A stretch of DNA of 64,000 nucleotides from NCBI GenBank assembly GCA_963821715.1, contig CAWGET010000006.1, positions 310,001-374,000 on the forward strand. Direction: 5' to 3'. Shown piece by piece: positions 52,896 to 62,231 of this stretch. The notes beneath the pieces are model-generated. The model was not told where the DNA came from. It saw nothing but the letters and a program-made list of their open reading frames with translations, and made no database searches. Position 1 is the stretch's first letter. Every line of letters starts with the position of its first letter. The stretch is from CAWGET01 sp963821715. Its GTDB lineage: Bacteria; Bacteroidota; Ignavibacteria; Ignavibacteriales; Melioribacteraceae. The position numbers and the translations under genes were made by a program.

Positions 52896-53804
52896 TCAAT
52901 TCATCTTACTTCTTTTTTTCATATAACTGAGCAGAGCTTTATCGAACGGAGTTGTAGTCTCTATTAAATTATATTCGATGCCGGAATTGAGGCACTCTTT
53001 TTTTATTCTTTCAAGAAATTCTTTCATCGCAGATTGATAAGAACTCTGTATCTGATAAGGCTGTGTAGTTATTTCTTCCCTCGATTCCATATCAACAAAA
53101 ATTGCGTCGCGACCGAAATTAAAATCAATTTCAACGGGATCCAAAATTTGAAAAACAATTACTTCATTATTCCTGTAATGGAAATTTTTTATTGATTTCA
53201 AAACTTTATCTATATCGTCGAAGAAATCCGAAATAATAATAACCAATCCCCGCCTTTTAACTTTTTCAGCAACAAATTTAAGAGACGAAGCAGTTTCTGT
53301 TTTATCGGATACTTCAACTTGATGAAGAGCTTTTAGGAGAGTTCTTAAATATATGCGGTTTGATTTTGGAGGAAAATAATTCTCGATCTTATCGGAATAA
53401 AATGTGAGGGCCGCCGCATCCTGCTGCTGAAGCATTAAATAAATTAACGATGCGGCGAGTGTTTTACCATATTCAAGCTTCGAAATTTCGCCGCGGTTTT
53501 TATACGACATCGATTTGCTGACATCTAAAATAACATGACTTATTAAATTGGTTTCTTCTTCGTACTGCTTAATAAAATATTTATCGCGCTTGGCGTAAAC
53601 TTTCCAGTCGATATTCTTTATCGGATCGCCTTGATTATATTGGCGATGTTCGCTGAACTCGACGCTAAAACCGTGATACGGACTTTTATGAAGTCCGACA
53701 ATAAAACCTTCCACAACAAGTTTAGCTTTAAGTTCTAAAGATTTTAATTTGGAAACAACGGAAGGATCCAAGTATTTTCGGTAATCCTGCCGATCATCTG
53801 TCAT
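52896..53804 (-). CDS. DUF58 domain protein with vWA-like MIDAS motif
   Basis: The 302-residue cytoplasmic protein has the DUF58 signature (GFSVEFSEHRQYNQGDPIKN) at about residue 45-65, then KNIDWKVYAKRDKYFIKQYE. A MIDAS-like DVSKSMSYK near residue 94 follows, making a vWA-like fold. Such proteins usually sit in moxR-DUF58-vWA operons acting as AAA-dependent chaperones or metal-insertion factors; no moxR or vWA partner is in this window. It shares one base with the upstream TPR-lipoprotein gene, so the two are translationally coupled. Its precise role is unknown. Confidence 0.88.
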   Translation of the reverse strand: MTDDRQDYRKYLDPSVVSKLKSLELKAKLVVEGFIVGLHKSPYHGFSVEFSEHRQYNQGDPIKNIDWKVYAKRDKYFIKQYEEETNLISHVILDVSKSMSYKNRGEISKLEYGKTLAASLIYLMLQQQDAAALTFYSDKIENYFPPKSNRIYLRTLLKALHQVEVSDKTETASSLKFVAEKVKRRGLVIIISDFFDDIDKVLKSIKNFHYRNNEVIVFQILDPVEIDFNFGRDAIFVDMESREEITTQPYQIQSSYQSAMKEFLERIKKECLNSGIEYNLIETTTPFDKALLSYMKKRSKMN

Positions 53805-54313
53805 TACTTTTCAGCTGCCGTTCTTTTTTTCAGTATTTCTTCTGCTGGAACTCCCAAATTTTCCAATTCGGCTTTGGCAGAAAAAGCTAATTCATTATTG
53901 GGGAATCGTTTCAAAAATTCATTATAATTTTCTTTAGCCAATTCACTTTTGTTCAGTTCGTTAGCCTGAATAAATGCTGTCATAAATAAAGCATTGGGCG
54001 CTAATGGACTTTCGGGATATTCGGTATAGGTTTTTTTGTAATATTCAATTGCTTTGTTCAAAGATTCTTCATCTGATAAATTTTTAATAACCTTTCCATG
54101 ATACATCTTTCCGATTTCGAAAGTTGCTTTTGCGGTCATTTCACTTTCAGGATATTTTTCTAAAAGATTTTTAAAATCTTCCATTGCGGCAGCATAACTG
54201 CTGTCATTAATATTTTCAATTCCGGATTCGTAATAATCCGCGTCGCTTTTGCTTCCGCACGATGAGATAAAAATTACTGAAACTATTAATAAGATGATTC
54301 CTGTAATGCGCAT
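53804..54313 (-). CDS. TPR lipoprotein (BamD/YbgF-like)
   Basis: The 169-residue protein has a lipoprotein signal (MRITGIILLIVSVIFISSCG; Cys19). The mature part is made of TPR repeats with recurring patterns such as YAAAMEDFKNLLEKYPESEM, AIEYYKKTYTEYPESPLAPN and AKENYNEFLKRFPNNELAFS. This is the architecture of short BamD/CpoB-like outer-membrane lipoproteins that bring together envelope proteins. It is too short for complete BamD. It overlaps the DUF58 gene by one base. The two may act together, though this is inference from location only. Confidence 0.85.
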   Translation of the reverse strand: MRITGIILLIVSVIFISSCGSKSDADYYESGIENINDSSYAAAMEDFKNLLEKYPESEMTAKATFEIGKMYHGKVIKNLSDEESLNKAIEYYKKTYTEYPESPLAPNALFMTAFIQANELNKSELAKENYNEFLKRFPNNELAFSAKAELENLGVPAEEILKKRTAAEK

Positions 54314-54422
54314 TACTCTCCCGGTTATATTCTAAGTTGATTCGCAAAATTAAACAATTTGAAGTTTATTACCAACACAAAGAGCGTGGAAAAAAGAGAA
54401 TCCTTTATCGAGAAATCATGTT

Positions 54423-55397
54423 TTAGTTGAGGCTATGTGGAGTTGTACTTTTCGAAGTTTGCAGGCCAGTTGGGATAAGAAACTGACCTTCATGCTTTCC
54501 GAGCGCGCAGTTCTGCATTACCACATTGGCGCCGGCTTCCAAACCTTTGTTCCTTCCGTCTTCGGATAAATTATCCAGCGAGTACGGAGAGATTATTTGG
54601 ATATCCTTCAGTAAAATTCTGGCAACCGCAATTGTATTTAAACATTTCTTTAGCGAAGGAGCTTCATTTTTTTTGAGAGAAATTAATTTTGAAGGAAGAA
54701 AAGGCGAAAATGCAGCCATGTCTATGCCCAAACGTTTTACGAGCAAAAGATCTTCTGCGATATCATCAGAAGTTTGTGATGGTATACCGATAAAATTTCC
54801 GCTGCCGATTTTATATCCAATTCTCTTTAAATATTTCAGATGATTCAGCCGAACATCAAAATTACCACGATTATGAAAGCTGTTGAACAAATTCGGGTTA
54901 GATGAAGTAAATCTCATCATATACCTATCCGCTCCGGCGATACGCCACGATTTATATTCATCCAATCCCCTTTCGCTTACGCATAGGGTTATAGATAACT
55001 CGGTCTTTTGTTTTATGGTGTAGATAAGATATGCAATTATATCCGTATCAAAAGTTGAGTCTTTTCCGGACCGGAGCAATATTCTTTTTATTCCGTTATG
55101 ATAAGTCTGGACTGCAGATTCTATTATTTCTTCCGGCTCCATTCGGTACCGTTTTAAGGACAAATTTGATTCTTTGAATCCACAGTAAGGACAATTTTCT
55201 TCGCAATTGTTTGAAAATTTGATCACTCCTCTGGTAAGAATTGTATCACCGCAATACTGAGTTTTCACCGCGAGAGCTTTTTCGTAAAGAAGATTCCGCT
55301 CTTCCGCAGAATCGAGCTCCAGAAGCGCTATTATTTCTTCCTTACTTAAATCATCCTTATTTAAGATTTCCCGAAGTTTCAACCTACCGCCAAGCAT
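54423..55397 (-). CDS. Radical SAM protein, HydE/biotin-synthase family
   Basis: The 324-residue protein has the radical-SAM cluster motif NCEENCPYCGF with Cys65, Cys69 and Cys72. The region around it (LTRGVIKFSNNCEENCPYCG, then KRYRMEPEEIIESA) and a later QTSDDIAEDLLLVKRLGIDM and ISPFLPSKL-type loop match [FeFe]-hydrogenase maturase HydE and the related PylB more than biotin synthase. HydF, HydG and the hydrogenase itself are not in the window. The C-terminus (NCALGKHEGQFLIPTG...) does not look like HydE and may be altered. Function is therefore uncertain. Confidence 0.75.
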   Translation of the reverse strand: MLGGRLKLREILNKDDLSKEEIIALLELDSAEERNLLYEKALAVKTQYCGDTILTRGVIKFSNNCEENCPYCGFKESNLSLKRYRMEPEEIIESAVQTYHNGIKRILLRSGKDSTFDTDIIAYLIYTIKQKTELSITLCVSERGLDEYKSWRIAGADRYMMRFTSSNPNLFNSFHNRGNFDVRLNHLKYLKRIGYKIGSGNFIGIPSQTSDDIAEDLLLVKRLGIDMAAFSPFLPSKLISLKKNEAPSLKKCLNTIAVARILLKDIQIISPYSLDNLSEDGRNKGLEAGANVVMQNCALGKHEGQFLIPTGLQTSKSTTPHSLN

Positions 55398-55702
55398 TTC
55401 CCTTTCTGCCTCCTTAGTAGAAGCCTAAATAGTATTTAACAATAAGAATGCCAACAAAAGGTTGTGTTTATCGGAGAATTATGTGAGTTTTCACGTTAAT
55501 TTTCTTAAAAAAGAGAATATCGGAAATCTTTTTAGAAGTTTCTTGCTGCAATTCTAAGGCGTAAATCGGGAAGGAACCGAAGATTATTGCATTACAATGA
55601 ATTATAGCAATAATAAGCGGAATTTGCGGAAAAGCAAAATATTTCCCCCGAAAATACTAACGGCAAATTCGAACAAGTTAAAAATTCTATTGTTCCAAGT
55701 AT
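55398..55702. other. Gene-free stretch, nothing recognised
   Basis: This 305-bp interval between the radical-SAM and LD-carboxypeptidase genes shows no open frame of substance, hairpin, repeat or RNA that I can support. It may hold the promoter of the radical-SAM gene. Confidence 0.5.
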
Positions 55703-56644
55703 TTATTCTACTGCGCCCTCGGTAATTTCAATAAAACATCTTGACGCGTTTACCTTGCAGTTTAAACCGTAAGGAAGTGTCATTGTTTGCTTAACATGAC
55801 CATGTTTTACATTATATAGAACCGGTTTATCCACATCTTTGAAATAATCTTCAATTACTTCGTTAAGTGTTAAGGAATCCTTTGTCTTATCTTTCTCGTA
55901 ACAATCTACAAATCTGCCGAGTAGAATTCCTGCCGCGTCGTTAAATACTTTAGAAATTTTTAATTGAGAAAACATCCTGTCAATTTTATAAGGAAGTTCG
56001 TCAATTTCCTCGACAATCAAAATATTATCTTTAAAATTAGGGAAATATTGAGAACCGAGAAGCGAAGTGAGAACCGATAGATTTCCGCCCAGAAGTGTTC
56101 CCTCGCCTCTTCCTTTATTTAAAGTATAAAACTTCTCCTCGTCGGGATTATGAAGTTTTCCTATCTTCTTGGTATTAGTAACAACTTTCCAAAACATTTC
56201 TTCGGTGTAAGGATCAACCTTATCCCAAAAGTCTACAGCTGCCATAGGGCCGCCGAATGTAACCAATCCTGCTTTCTTAAAAAATGCCATTTGCAGTGCG
56301 GTTATATCGCTGTAACCGACGAAAATTTTCGGATTCCGCTTTATTAAATTGAAATTTATATTATCTAATAATCGCACGGTTCCATATCCGCCTCTAACGC
56401 ATACTATTGCTTTTACTTCCTTTTTACCGAACATATAATGAAGGTCTTCCAGCCGGTTGTCATCCTCGCCGGCAAGATATCCTCGCCTCTCGCCCACATG
56501 TTTTCCAACTTCAACATTGTAGCCGAGGCTTTCAAAATATTTTACTCCTTTTTCGATTCTTGTTTCGTCCGCCGGCATGGAGGCCGGAGCAATAATTCCG
56601 ATAAGATCGCCTTTGTTTAACTTGGCAGGTTTGGTAATTTTCAT
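55703..56644 (-). CDS. LD-carboxypeptidase (peptidase S66)
   Basis: The 313-residue cytoplasmic serine peptidase removes the terminal D-Ala from murein tetrapeptides during recycling. GDLIGIIAPASM at the start and GGYGTVRLLDNI, GYSDITALQMAF (nucleophile Ser), ILIVEEIDELPYKIDRM (catalytic Glu) and KHGHVKQTMTLPYG (catalytic His) give the family's Ser-Glu-His arrangement. Length is typical. The nearby NlpC/P60 and epimerase genes (49.6-52.0 kb) also concern murein peptides, although they are not in one operon. The 5' end is separated by 82 bp from ppx. Confidence 0.92.
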   Translation of the reverse strand: MKITKPAKLNKGDLIGIIAPASMPADETRIEKGVKYFESLGYNVEVGKHVGERRGYLAGEDDNRLEDLHYMFGKKEVKAIVCVRGGYGTVRLLDNINFNLIKRNPKIFVGYSDITALQMAFFKKAGLVTFGGPMAAVDFWDKVDPYTEEMFWKVVTNTKKIGKLHNPDEEKFYTLNKGRGEGTLLGGNLSVLTSLLGSQYFPNFKDNILIVEEIDELPYKIDRMFSQLKISKVFNDAAGILLGRFVDCYEKDKTKDSLTLNEVIEDYFKDVDKPVLYNVKHGHVKQTMTLPYGLNCKVNASRCFIEITEGAVE

Positions 56645-56726
56645 AAAGATCTTTTTATTTTATTTGAAGAATATTAAATTACGAAATCTTAAAACTTAAA
56701 ACAAAATTTTTTGAATTTTCGCTAAT

Positions 56727-58298
56727 TCATTTTTTTAATTTTATTTTTTTTTCGAAAACATCTTCGAACAATCCTTTACGTCTTTCAAAATTCCACAATT
56801 CTATTTCCGGATTTCCATTCTGAAGATTAAGATCAAGCTCTACTGTTCCATTGGTTACATTCGCTTTAATATTTTTTATCATTTTGTAATGAGTTCTATC
56901 GAAGGCATCTGCTATTCTTAAAATTGCTGAGAGTTTTCTTATTAATTCTTTTTGCTTTTCATTCATACGCCAATATTCATCATGACTTTTTTTCGGATGA
57001 CTTTTCCGATGATACCTAGCAACATTCGCAATTACATTTATTTCATTTTCGTTAAATCCCATTAGCTCTGAGTTACGAATTATATAATTACTATGTTTAT
57101 GATGTTTGGAATGAGAAATATGATAGCCGATATCGTGAAGAACCGCTGCTGCTTCCAAATATTCCTTTGTTTTTTCTTCAAGCTGATGAACCGGTTTCAA
57201 CTCATCGAAAAGCTGCAGCGCCAATCTTCCTACATGTCTGCAATGTTCATGGTCGTAATTACAGGAAGACGCAAGTTGATTTACCGATTGATGCCGTATA
57301 TCTATAAAATGAGAATTTTTTACTTCATAATCCAACTTTTGGAGAGAATCTATAATTATTCCTTCGCGCAGAGCGTAATCGCTAAGCCGGATTTCTTCAA
57401 TCTCAAACTGTTCAAAAATAGTCTGCAAAATTATTACGCCGGCCGGAATTATGTCCGCGCGCTTTTCATCTAATCCTTTTATATTCTTTCGATCTTCCAA
57501 AGATTTTGTTTTTAATATTTCTTCCGCAATTTTATTCACTTCGTCTTTAGAGATAAAAGCATTATTCAAAATAGAACCGGTAAGCGAAGTTTCCTCGCGC
57601 CTGGTAACAGCCATGTTTCCAGCCGATAAAATTGTTCCCGAAGAGCCGATGCATTCTTCGAATCCAAGCTTTTTTATTTCCCGCGCAACAGGATAAATTG
57701 TTCCTTCCACCCAATTTTTACAAACTTTAATAAGACTTTTCTTAATTTGATAATCCGGGAAAAACATTTGAGTTAATCTCACCGCACCGAGTTTCAAACT
57801 GTTTGCGTATAAAACCTGTCCCTTTTCTCCCAATAAAAATTCTGTGCTTCCTCCGCCAATATCAACGCACAAAACTCTTTTATCAAATACCGGTGCGGCT
57901 TTCAGCATGCCGAGATAAATTAGTCGGGCTTCTTCAATTCCGCTAACAACCTCAACCTCAACATTCAGGTTGTCCGCCATTTTCATAAATTCTTCTTTAT
58001 TTGTCGATTCACGCACTGCGCTCGTAGCAACTGCCCGTATATCTGCGTTATGCGAATCGGCAATTCCTTTAAATCTTTTCAGAGCGTTCTCGGCTCTCTG
58101 CATCGCGTCCGGTTTTATTTTTTTTATATCGCCGGAACTTCCTTCGCCAAGCCGGATAACTTCCTTTTCCCTGTCAATAATATCAAAACTTCCGTCTTCG
58201 TTAACTTTAGCAACAATCAGATGAAACGAATTAGTTCCAATATCAATTGCCGCTAAGTGTTTTTCATGCTTTAACATTTTTTTCTTTTCTCTGGTCAA
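56727..58298 (-). CDS. Ppx/GppA phosphatase with C-terminal HD domain
   Basis: The 523-residue protein has the actin-like Ppx/GppA core: AAIDIGTNSFHLIVAKV, ATSAVRESTNKEEF, VDIGGGSTEFLL and SLKLGAVRLTQMF. The C-terminal part (residues about 330-500) has an HD-type motif AAVLHDIGYHISHSKHHKHS. It hydrolyses polyphosphate or pppGpp, linking phosphate storage and stringent response. The first Met (58298) overlaps the GT9 gene by 35 bp; an inner Met at 58275-58277 (MLKHEKHLAAIDIG) gives a more usual N-terminus with less overlap. Family members often occur with polyphosphate kinase, not seen here. Confidence 0.92.
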   Translation of the reverse strand: MTREKKKMLKHEKHLAAIDIGTNSFHLIVAKVNEDGSFDIIDREKEVIRLGEGSSGDIKKIKPDAMQRAENALKRFKGIADSHNADIRAVATSAVRESTNKEEFMKMADNLNVEVEVVSGIEEARLIYLGMLKAAPVFDKRVLCVDIGGGSTEFLLGEKGQVLYANSLKLGAVRLTQMFFPDYQIKKSLIKVCKNWVEGTIYPVAREIKKLGFEECIGSSGTILSAGNMAVTRREETSLTGSILNNAFISKDEVNKIAEEILKTKSLEDRKNIKGLDEKRADIIPAGVIILQTIFEQFEIEEIRLSDYALREGIIIDSLQKLDYEVKNSHFIDIRHQSVNQLASSCNYDHEHCRHVGRLALQLFDELKPVHQLEEKTKEYLEAAAVLHDIGYHISHSKHHKHSNYIIRNSELMGFNENEINVIANVARYHRKSHPKKSHDEYWRMNEKQKELIRKLSAILRIADAFDRTHYKMIKNIKANVTNGTVELDLNLQNGNPEIELWNFERRKGLFEDVFEKKIKLKK

Positions 58299-59367
58299 GT
58301 ATTAGCTTGCAATGATCAAATACATCTTCTACCGATACATCGTCGATTAATTCTCCTCTTCGTATAAAATATTTATTTTTACCGAGCGGAGCCCAATTAT
58401 AAGGATTTGTAGGACCGAAGATACTTATTTGCGGTGTTTTCGTAGTTCCGGCAACGTGCATAACTCCGGTGTCGTTGGTTATAAATAAATCGCTTTCCGA
58501 AATCAGAGCCGCCAGTTCCGGAATCGATTTGTTCAAGAAAACCGGTATCTCGTGCGCGCTGTTATTTTTTACATAATCTATTTCCTGCCTGTCGCTCGAA
58601 CTTCCGGTTAAATAAAATTTTACCGGATAGGAAATTTTCAGTCTCTCAATCAATTCAACATATTTTTGGAGCGACCATCTGTTCTTTTCTTTTCCAGCGC
58701 CGACGTGCAATCCCAACAAAATTTCTTCGCTTTGTTTTACTGCTTCATTAATAAAATTTTGGGCTTCGGATTTATCTTTGTCGTCAAAAAAAACAGCCGA
58801 CTGATGATTTTCAGTCGTGATTCCAAAAGGAGTGAGCATTTCCAATCCGAATTCCGAAACATGTTCGTCGGGAAAAATGCGCCAATCCATCACAACTTTC
58901 CGATCGAAGAAAAAATGATATTTATTCTCTTTTCCGTTGAGCGATTTTGCACCGATACGGGTTCCGGCGCTTGCCAATCGAGCCAAAAAATTACTCGTAA
59001 AGGAAATTGCGACTGTTACCGGAACAATTGCAACGTCATAATTCTCCCGCAAAATATTTATCAGTTCACTAAAATAAGCAGGTTTAAAAAGTTTTTTTTT
59101 GTCGAAGACAAATATTCTATCCAAATATTTATTTTTCGCAACCGCGTAATAGTTTTGTGGACTTACGATTATCGTCGTTTCAGATTCGGGATAAGTTTCT
59201 TTGATTGCACGGAACAACGGAACCGTCGCGAGCAGATCTCCGAATTGATTATGCTGGCGCACAATTAAAAATTTATTGGGCTGGTTTAATTCCCGGTTCT
59301 TATTTTCTTCAACCGCAAAAAATAATTTAAATAAAAATTGATTTAGATTTAGGGAAGAATTCTTCAT
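58264..59367 (-). CDS. Family 9 glycosyltransferase (heptosyltransferase-like)
   Basis: The 367-residue GT-B enzyme has LIVRQHNQFGDLLATVPLFR at the start of the N-lobe and FITNDTGVMHVAGTTKTPQI followed by FGPTNPYNWAPLG near the C-terminus, the ADP-heptose-binding signature of WaaC/WaaF-type GT9s. It probably adds a heptose or other sugar to the LPS core. It is in one operon with folB, folK, dNK and DUF4834, directly after the DUF4834 gene. Overlap with the ppx start suggests coupling. The N-terminus is a little longer than in E. coli WaaC. Confidence 0.9.
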   Translation of the reverse strand: MKNSSLNLNQFLFKLFFAVEENKNRELNQPNKFLIVRQHNQFGDLLATVPLFRAIKETYPESETTIIVSPQNYYAVAKNKYLDRIFVFDKKKLFKPAYFSELINILRENYDVAIVPVTVAISFTSNFLARLASAGTRIGAKSLNGKENKYHFFFDRKVVMDWRIFPDEHVSEFGLEMLTPFGITTENHQSAVFFDDKDKSEAQNFINEAVKQSEEILLGLHVGAGKEKNRWSLQKYVELIERLKISYPVKFYLTGSSSDRQEIDYVKNNSAHEIPVFLNKSIPELAALISESDLFITNDTGVMHVAGTTKTPQISIFGPTNPYNWAPLGKNKYFIRRGELIDDVSVEDVFDHCKLILDQRKEKNVKA

Positions 59368-59580
59368 CTATTTATTACTGTTTTCTTCTTTATTCGGATC
59401 AATCTCCTCGAAATCCGCATCAATAATATCTTCTTTTTTTATATTGCTGTTATCTCTGGCAACTTTTTCGCGCGGTGCCGAACTCTGGAGCGAACCGCTT
59501 ATATAAGCCGCTATAAATTTTATTCCTTTATAAATTATATAGAATAGAAACAGCCAAATTATTATCCTCATAATTCCCAT
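59368..59580 (-). CDS. Small membrane protein, DUF4834-like
   Basis: The 70-residue protein has one N-terminal helix (IIIWLFLFYIIYKGIKFIAA) and an acidic tail with DIIDADFEEIDPNKEE. This tail pattern is that of DUF4834 proteins, found in Bacteroidota-type genomes. Function is unknown. Its stop codon adjoins the GT9 start and its start follows the dNK stop by 2 bp, so it is fully embedded in the operon. Confidence 0.75.
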   Translation of the reverse strand: MGIMRIIIWLFLFYIIYKGIKFIAAYISGSLQSSAPREKVARDNSNIKKEDIIDADFEEIDPNKEENSNK

Positions 59581-59582
59581 CT

Positions 59583-60227
59583 TTAACTCCTCGGTTCGGG
59601 ATTAAAATACTCCACAAACCCTCTATCTTCTCTAAATATCTGATTATACAACTCGCTGAAATCATCTTCGTTATTAACAAAATCAATTTCCGAAGTATTA
59701 ACAATAAGCAGCGGAGTATTATTATATTTGAAGAAAAAATTATTGTACGCGTCGCTTAACGAAGCCAGATAATTTCTCGTAATATTACGCTCAATCTTTC
59801 TGCCTCTTTTCCTTATATTATAAACAATTCTATCCACACTGCTTTGCAGAAAAACAACCAAATCGGGTTTTCTCAGCTCGCGTTCCAAAAGCGGATAAAT
59901 GCTTTCGTAAAGTTTCAGTTCGTCATCTTGTAAATTCAGATACGCAAAAATTTTATCTTTCTCAAATATATAATCGGATACTATGAATTTTGAAAAAAGT
60001 TCCTCTTGATTCAATTCTTCCTGCTGTTTATAGCGGTTAATCAAAAAGAACATTTGTGTTTGGAAGGCAAATCTTTTTCTGTCTTCATAAAATTTTCCCA
60101 AAAACGGGTTGGTGTCAAAATCTTCTAAAATCTGATTAGCATTTAATTTATCGCCTAATTTTTTTGCCAAGGAAGATTTTCCCGAGCCGATAACTCCCTC
60201 TATCGCAATAAATCTGGTCTCTTTCAA
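59583..60227 (-). CDS. Deoxynucleoside kinase
   Basis: The 214-residue protein has the P-loop EGVIGSGKSSLAKKL (residues about 9-23), FQTQMFFLINRYKQ and KRGRKIERNITRNYLASLSD (LID-like Arg region), typical of dGK/dCK/dAK-type enzymes of Gram-positive and Bacteroidota bacteria. It phosphorylates a deoxynucleoside for salvage; which one cannot be told. It overlaps folK by 4 bp (ATGA), a common pairing in related genomes as far as I recall. Confidence 0.9.
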   Translation of the reverse strand: MKETRFIAIEGVIGSGKSSLAKKLGDKLNANQILEDFDTNPFLGKFYEDRKRFAFQTQMFFLINRYKQQEELNQEELFSKFIVSDYIFEKDKIFAYLNLQDDELKLYESIYPLLERELRKPDLVVFLQSSVDRIVYNIRKRGRKIERNITRNYLASLSDAYNNFFFKYNNTPLLIVNTSEIDFVNNEDDFSELYNQIFREDRGFVEYFNPEPRS

Positions 60228-60742
60228 TATTTATCCTCATCTGTTTTTAAGAGGTCAGGGTTATATTTATTGATGATCAATTTTTCTTCGGCTTTATCTA
60301 AATCGCTTATTTTTTTCTTAACTGCTGGATGAATGAACTCCGGCGCAATTTCTTTCATCGGCTCCAGAACAAATTCACGGTTCAAAAAATCTTTATGCGG
60401 GATGTTAAGTTTTCCGTCGCTGTAAATTAAGTCATCAAAAAATAAAATATCGATGTCAATTTCCCTCGGTCCCCACCGGTAAAGTTTCATTTTGCCGATC
60501 TCTTTTTCCAATAATTTAATCCTCTGAAAAAGATCGCTTAAAGAATAGGAAGAATTAATTTGGATAACGACGTTAAAAAAATTGTCCTGCTCTTTAACAC
60601 CGTAAGGTTTTGTCTCATAAACGGAAGATATTTTTTCCACGCTGCAAAAATCATCTTTGTCAATTCGATGAATTGCTTTTCGCAGAAAATCAATTCTCTC
60701 CCCTACGTTGGAACCTAATCCAAGGAAAATATTATTCGCCAT
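60224..60742 (-). CDS. folK: 2-amino-4-hydroxy-6-hydroxymethyldihydropteridine pyrophosphokinase
   Basis: The 172-residue HPPK transfers pyrophosphate from ATP to the pterin in folate synthesis. The N-terminal LGLGSNVGERIDFLRKAIHR and the central RWGPREIDIDILFFDDLI segment, with the metal-binding DIDI, are diagnostic. The segment NIPHKDFLNREFVLEPMKEI is also typical. The gene overlaps folB by 11 bp and dNK by 4 bp. Confidence 0.95.
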   Translation of the reverse strand: MANNIFLGLGSNVGERIDFLRKAIHRIDKDDFCSVEKISSVYETKPYGVKEQDNFFNVVIQINSSYSLSDLFQRIKLLEKEIGKMKLYRWGPREIDIDILFFDDLIYSDGKLNIPHKDFLNREFVLEPMKEIAPEFIHPAVKKKISDLDKAEEKLIINKYNPDLLKTDEDKY

Positions 60743-61100
60743 TTTCTTTTATTACCTCGGCTTCAACATATTCAATTACTCCTCCAACAGGTACATTATT
60801 TTTCCTTACGCGCACCGCAATTTTATGAATATTTTTAAAATTCTTCAGAATTTCGTCAGCGATTACGGTTGCGAGACTTTCGATCAGATAATATTTTTTT
60901 TCGTGGACTAATCTGTTGATGAATTTATAAACATCATCATAATTAACAGTTAAGGTAAGATCGTCGTTCTTCGCGGCGTTTGTAAAATCGGTATAAATAT
61001 CGATGTCGGCTTCAAACTTACCGCCAATTTTCTGTTCTTCTGAAAAAACTCCGTGATAAGCATAAAAAGAAGCGTTTCTAATCTTGATGATGTTCAGCAT
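60732..61100 (-). CDS. folB: Dihydroneopterin aldolase
   Basis: The 122-residue protein cleaves dihydroneopterin to the pterin substrate of FolK. IKIRNASFYAYHGVFSEEQK with the YHGV motif, YDDVYKFI and LIESLATVIADEIL (containing the conserved Glu-Ser) are typical of FolB. It is the first gene of folB-folK-dNK-DUF4834-GT9-ppx. The 273 bp upstream, before the divergent secreted-protease gene, should contain the promoter; none was clearly identified. Confidence 0.95.
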   Translation of the reverse strand: MLNIIKIRNASFYAYHGVFSEEQKIGGKFEADIDIYTDFTNAAKNDDLTLTVNYDDVYKFINRLVHEKKYYLIESLATVIADEILKNFKNIHKIAVRVRKNNVPVGGVIEYVEAEVIKENGE

Positions 61101-61373
61101 TAAAATCCCAATCTGAAATATTTAAAACTAAAGTTAGTAAATTATAAAAAGATAATCACTAAAGAATGACCATGTTTTCCCTGATTTTGAAGATTGACCA
61201 TGATTTTCCGGAAAAATGGATTAACTTAGTTGAATTCATCTTTTGCATCTTCACCAATGTGACGATATTCTTATGATTTCCATGGTTTCTCGATAAAACA
61301 AAGCTTCCTTGCTTTTAATCTCCTCAATTCACTATTTTTATCGTTAGAAATTATTAATTAATAAACAAAATTT

Positions 61374-62231
61374 ATGAAATTCTTGATATCATTGCTCTTA
61401 CTGCTAATCTTGCAGACCAATTTATACAGCCAGCATTTATTAGATGATATTAAATCTCTGAATTTAGGAAAAAGCGAAGACACTTTTACGGCATATTTTT
61501 CCGAGGGCTCCTGTCAAAGAGCAGAAGAAGTAAAATCTCTTCTCAAAAATTCGGCGCAATATTTTGAAGAAACTTTTAACATTGATGAAGTTTTCTCGAT
61601 CGCTATTTTAAATGAAGAAGACTGGAATAAAATTTCACAAATTCCTTACGGACTTCCTTTCGTTTCAGGTCCTCCGTATGTTGTCGTTTTTCCTGCAAAT
61701 TTGAATAATGAATTGGGAAATCTAATTGTAACTTCTTTAACCGATCAATCTCTTGATCAAAAATATTCTCTTTCTAACGAAGAAATTGCTTACCGTTTTA
61801 TATCGCTTATTGGATTTCACGAGCTCGGACATATTTATTCCAAAGCTTCCGGAATTAATTTTCCGAATAAATGGACGTTTGAATTTGCCGCGACTTATTT
61901 TGCTTATCTTTATCTGATCGAAAATTCCGAAGAAAATAAAAACATATGGTTGGATGCTGCACATATTCTGGAAGAAAAAATTTCCCCTGCTCATACATCC
62001 CTAAAAGATTTTGAAGAATTATACGTCCGTGTTGGCGTTGAAAATTACGCTTGGTATCAGGTAATTTTTCTTGAAAGAGTTGCGGAAGTAGCAGAACTAT
62101 ACGGAAAAGATTTTGTAGACGAATTGATCAAAACCAATCCGCTTACAAATGATAATTTTACTTTGGATGAACTGGAAAAATTAGAGTCGGGATTTATTAA
62201 ATGGGCTGAAATATATGGGCTGATTCGATAA
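61374..62231 (+). CDS. Secreted HExxH metallopeptidase-like protein of unknown family
   Basis: The 285-residue protein has a signal peptide (MKFLISLLLLLILQTNLYSQ) and no other membrane helix. The zinc-peptidase motif HELGH is at residues 149-153 (LIGFHELGHIYSKASG), followed by Glu170 in WTFEFAATYFAYLY, which is at the spacing expected for the third zinc ligand of gluzincins. Much of the rest is helical. It could be a periplasmic or secreted peptidase, or an enzyme with lost activity. It lacks a T9SS sorting domain, so it may be periplasmic. No peptidase family could be named. It is divergent from the folB operon. Confidence 0.65.
   Translation: MKFLISLLLLLILQTNLYSQHLLDDIKSLNLGKSEDTFTAYFSEGSCQRAEEVKSLLKNSAQYFEETFNIDEVFSIAILNEEDWNKISQIPYGLPFVSGPPYVVVFPANLNNELGNLIVTSLTDQSLDQKYSLSNEEIAYRFISLIGFHELGHIYSKASGINFPNKWTFEFAATYFAYLYLIENSEENKNIWLDAAHILEEKISPAHTSLKDFEELYVRVGVENYAWYQVIFLERVAEVAELYGKDFVDELIKTNPLTNDNFTLDELEKLESGFIKWAEIYGLIR

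Noticed and set aside
61110..61373. Short direct repeat of GACCATG-TTTTCC between folB and the secreted peptidase
   Set aside because: Two short imperfect copies in AT-rich DNA are within chance and no function is suggested.
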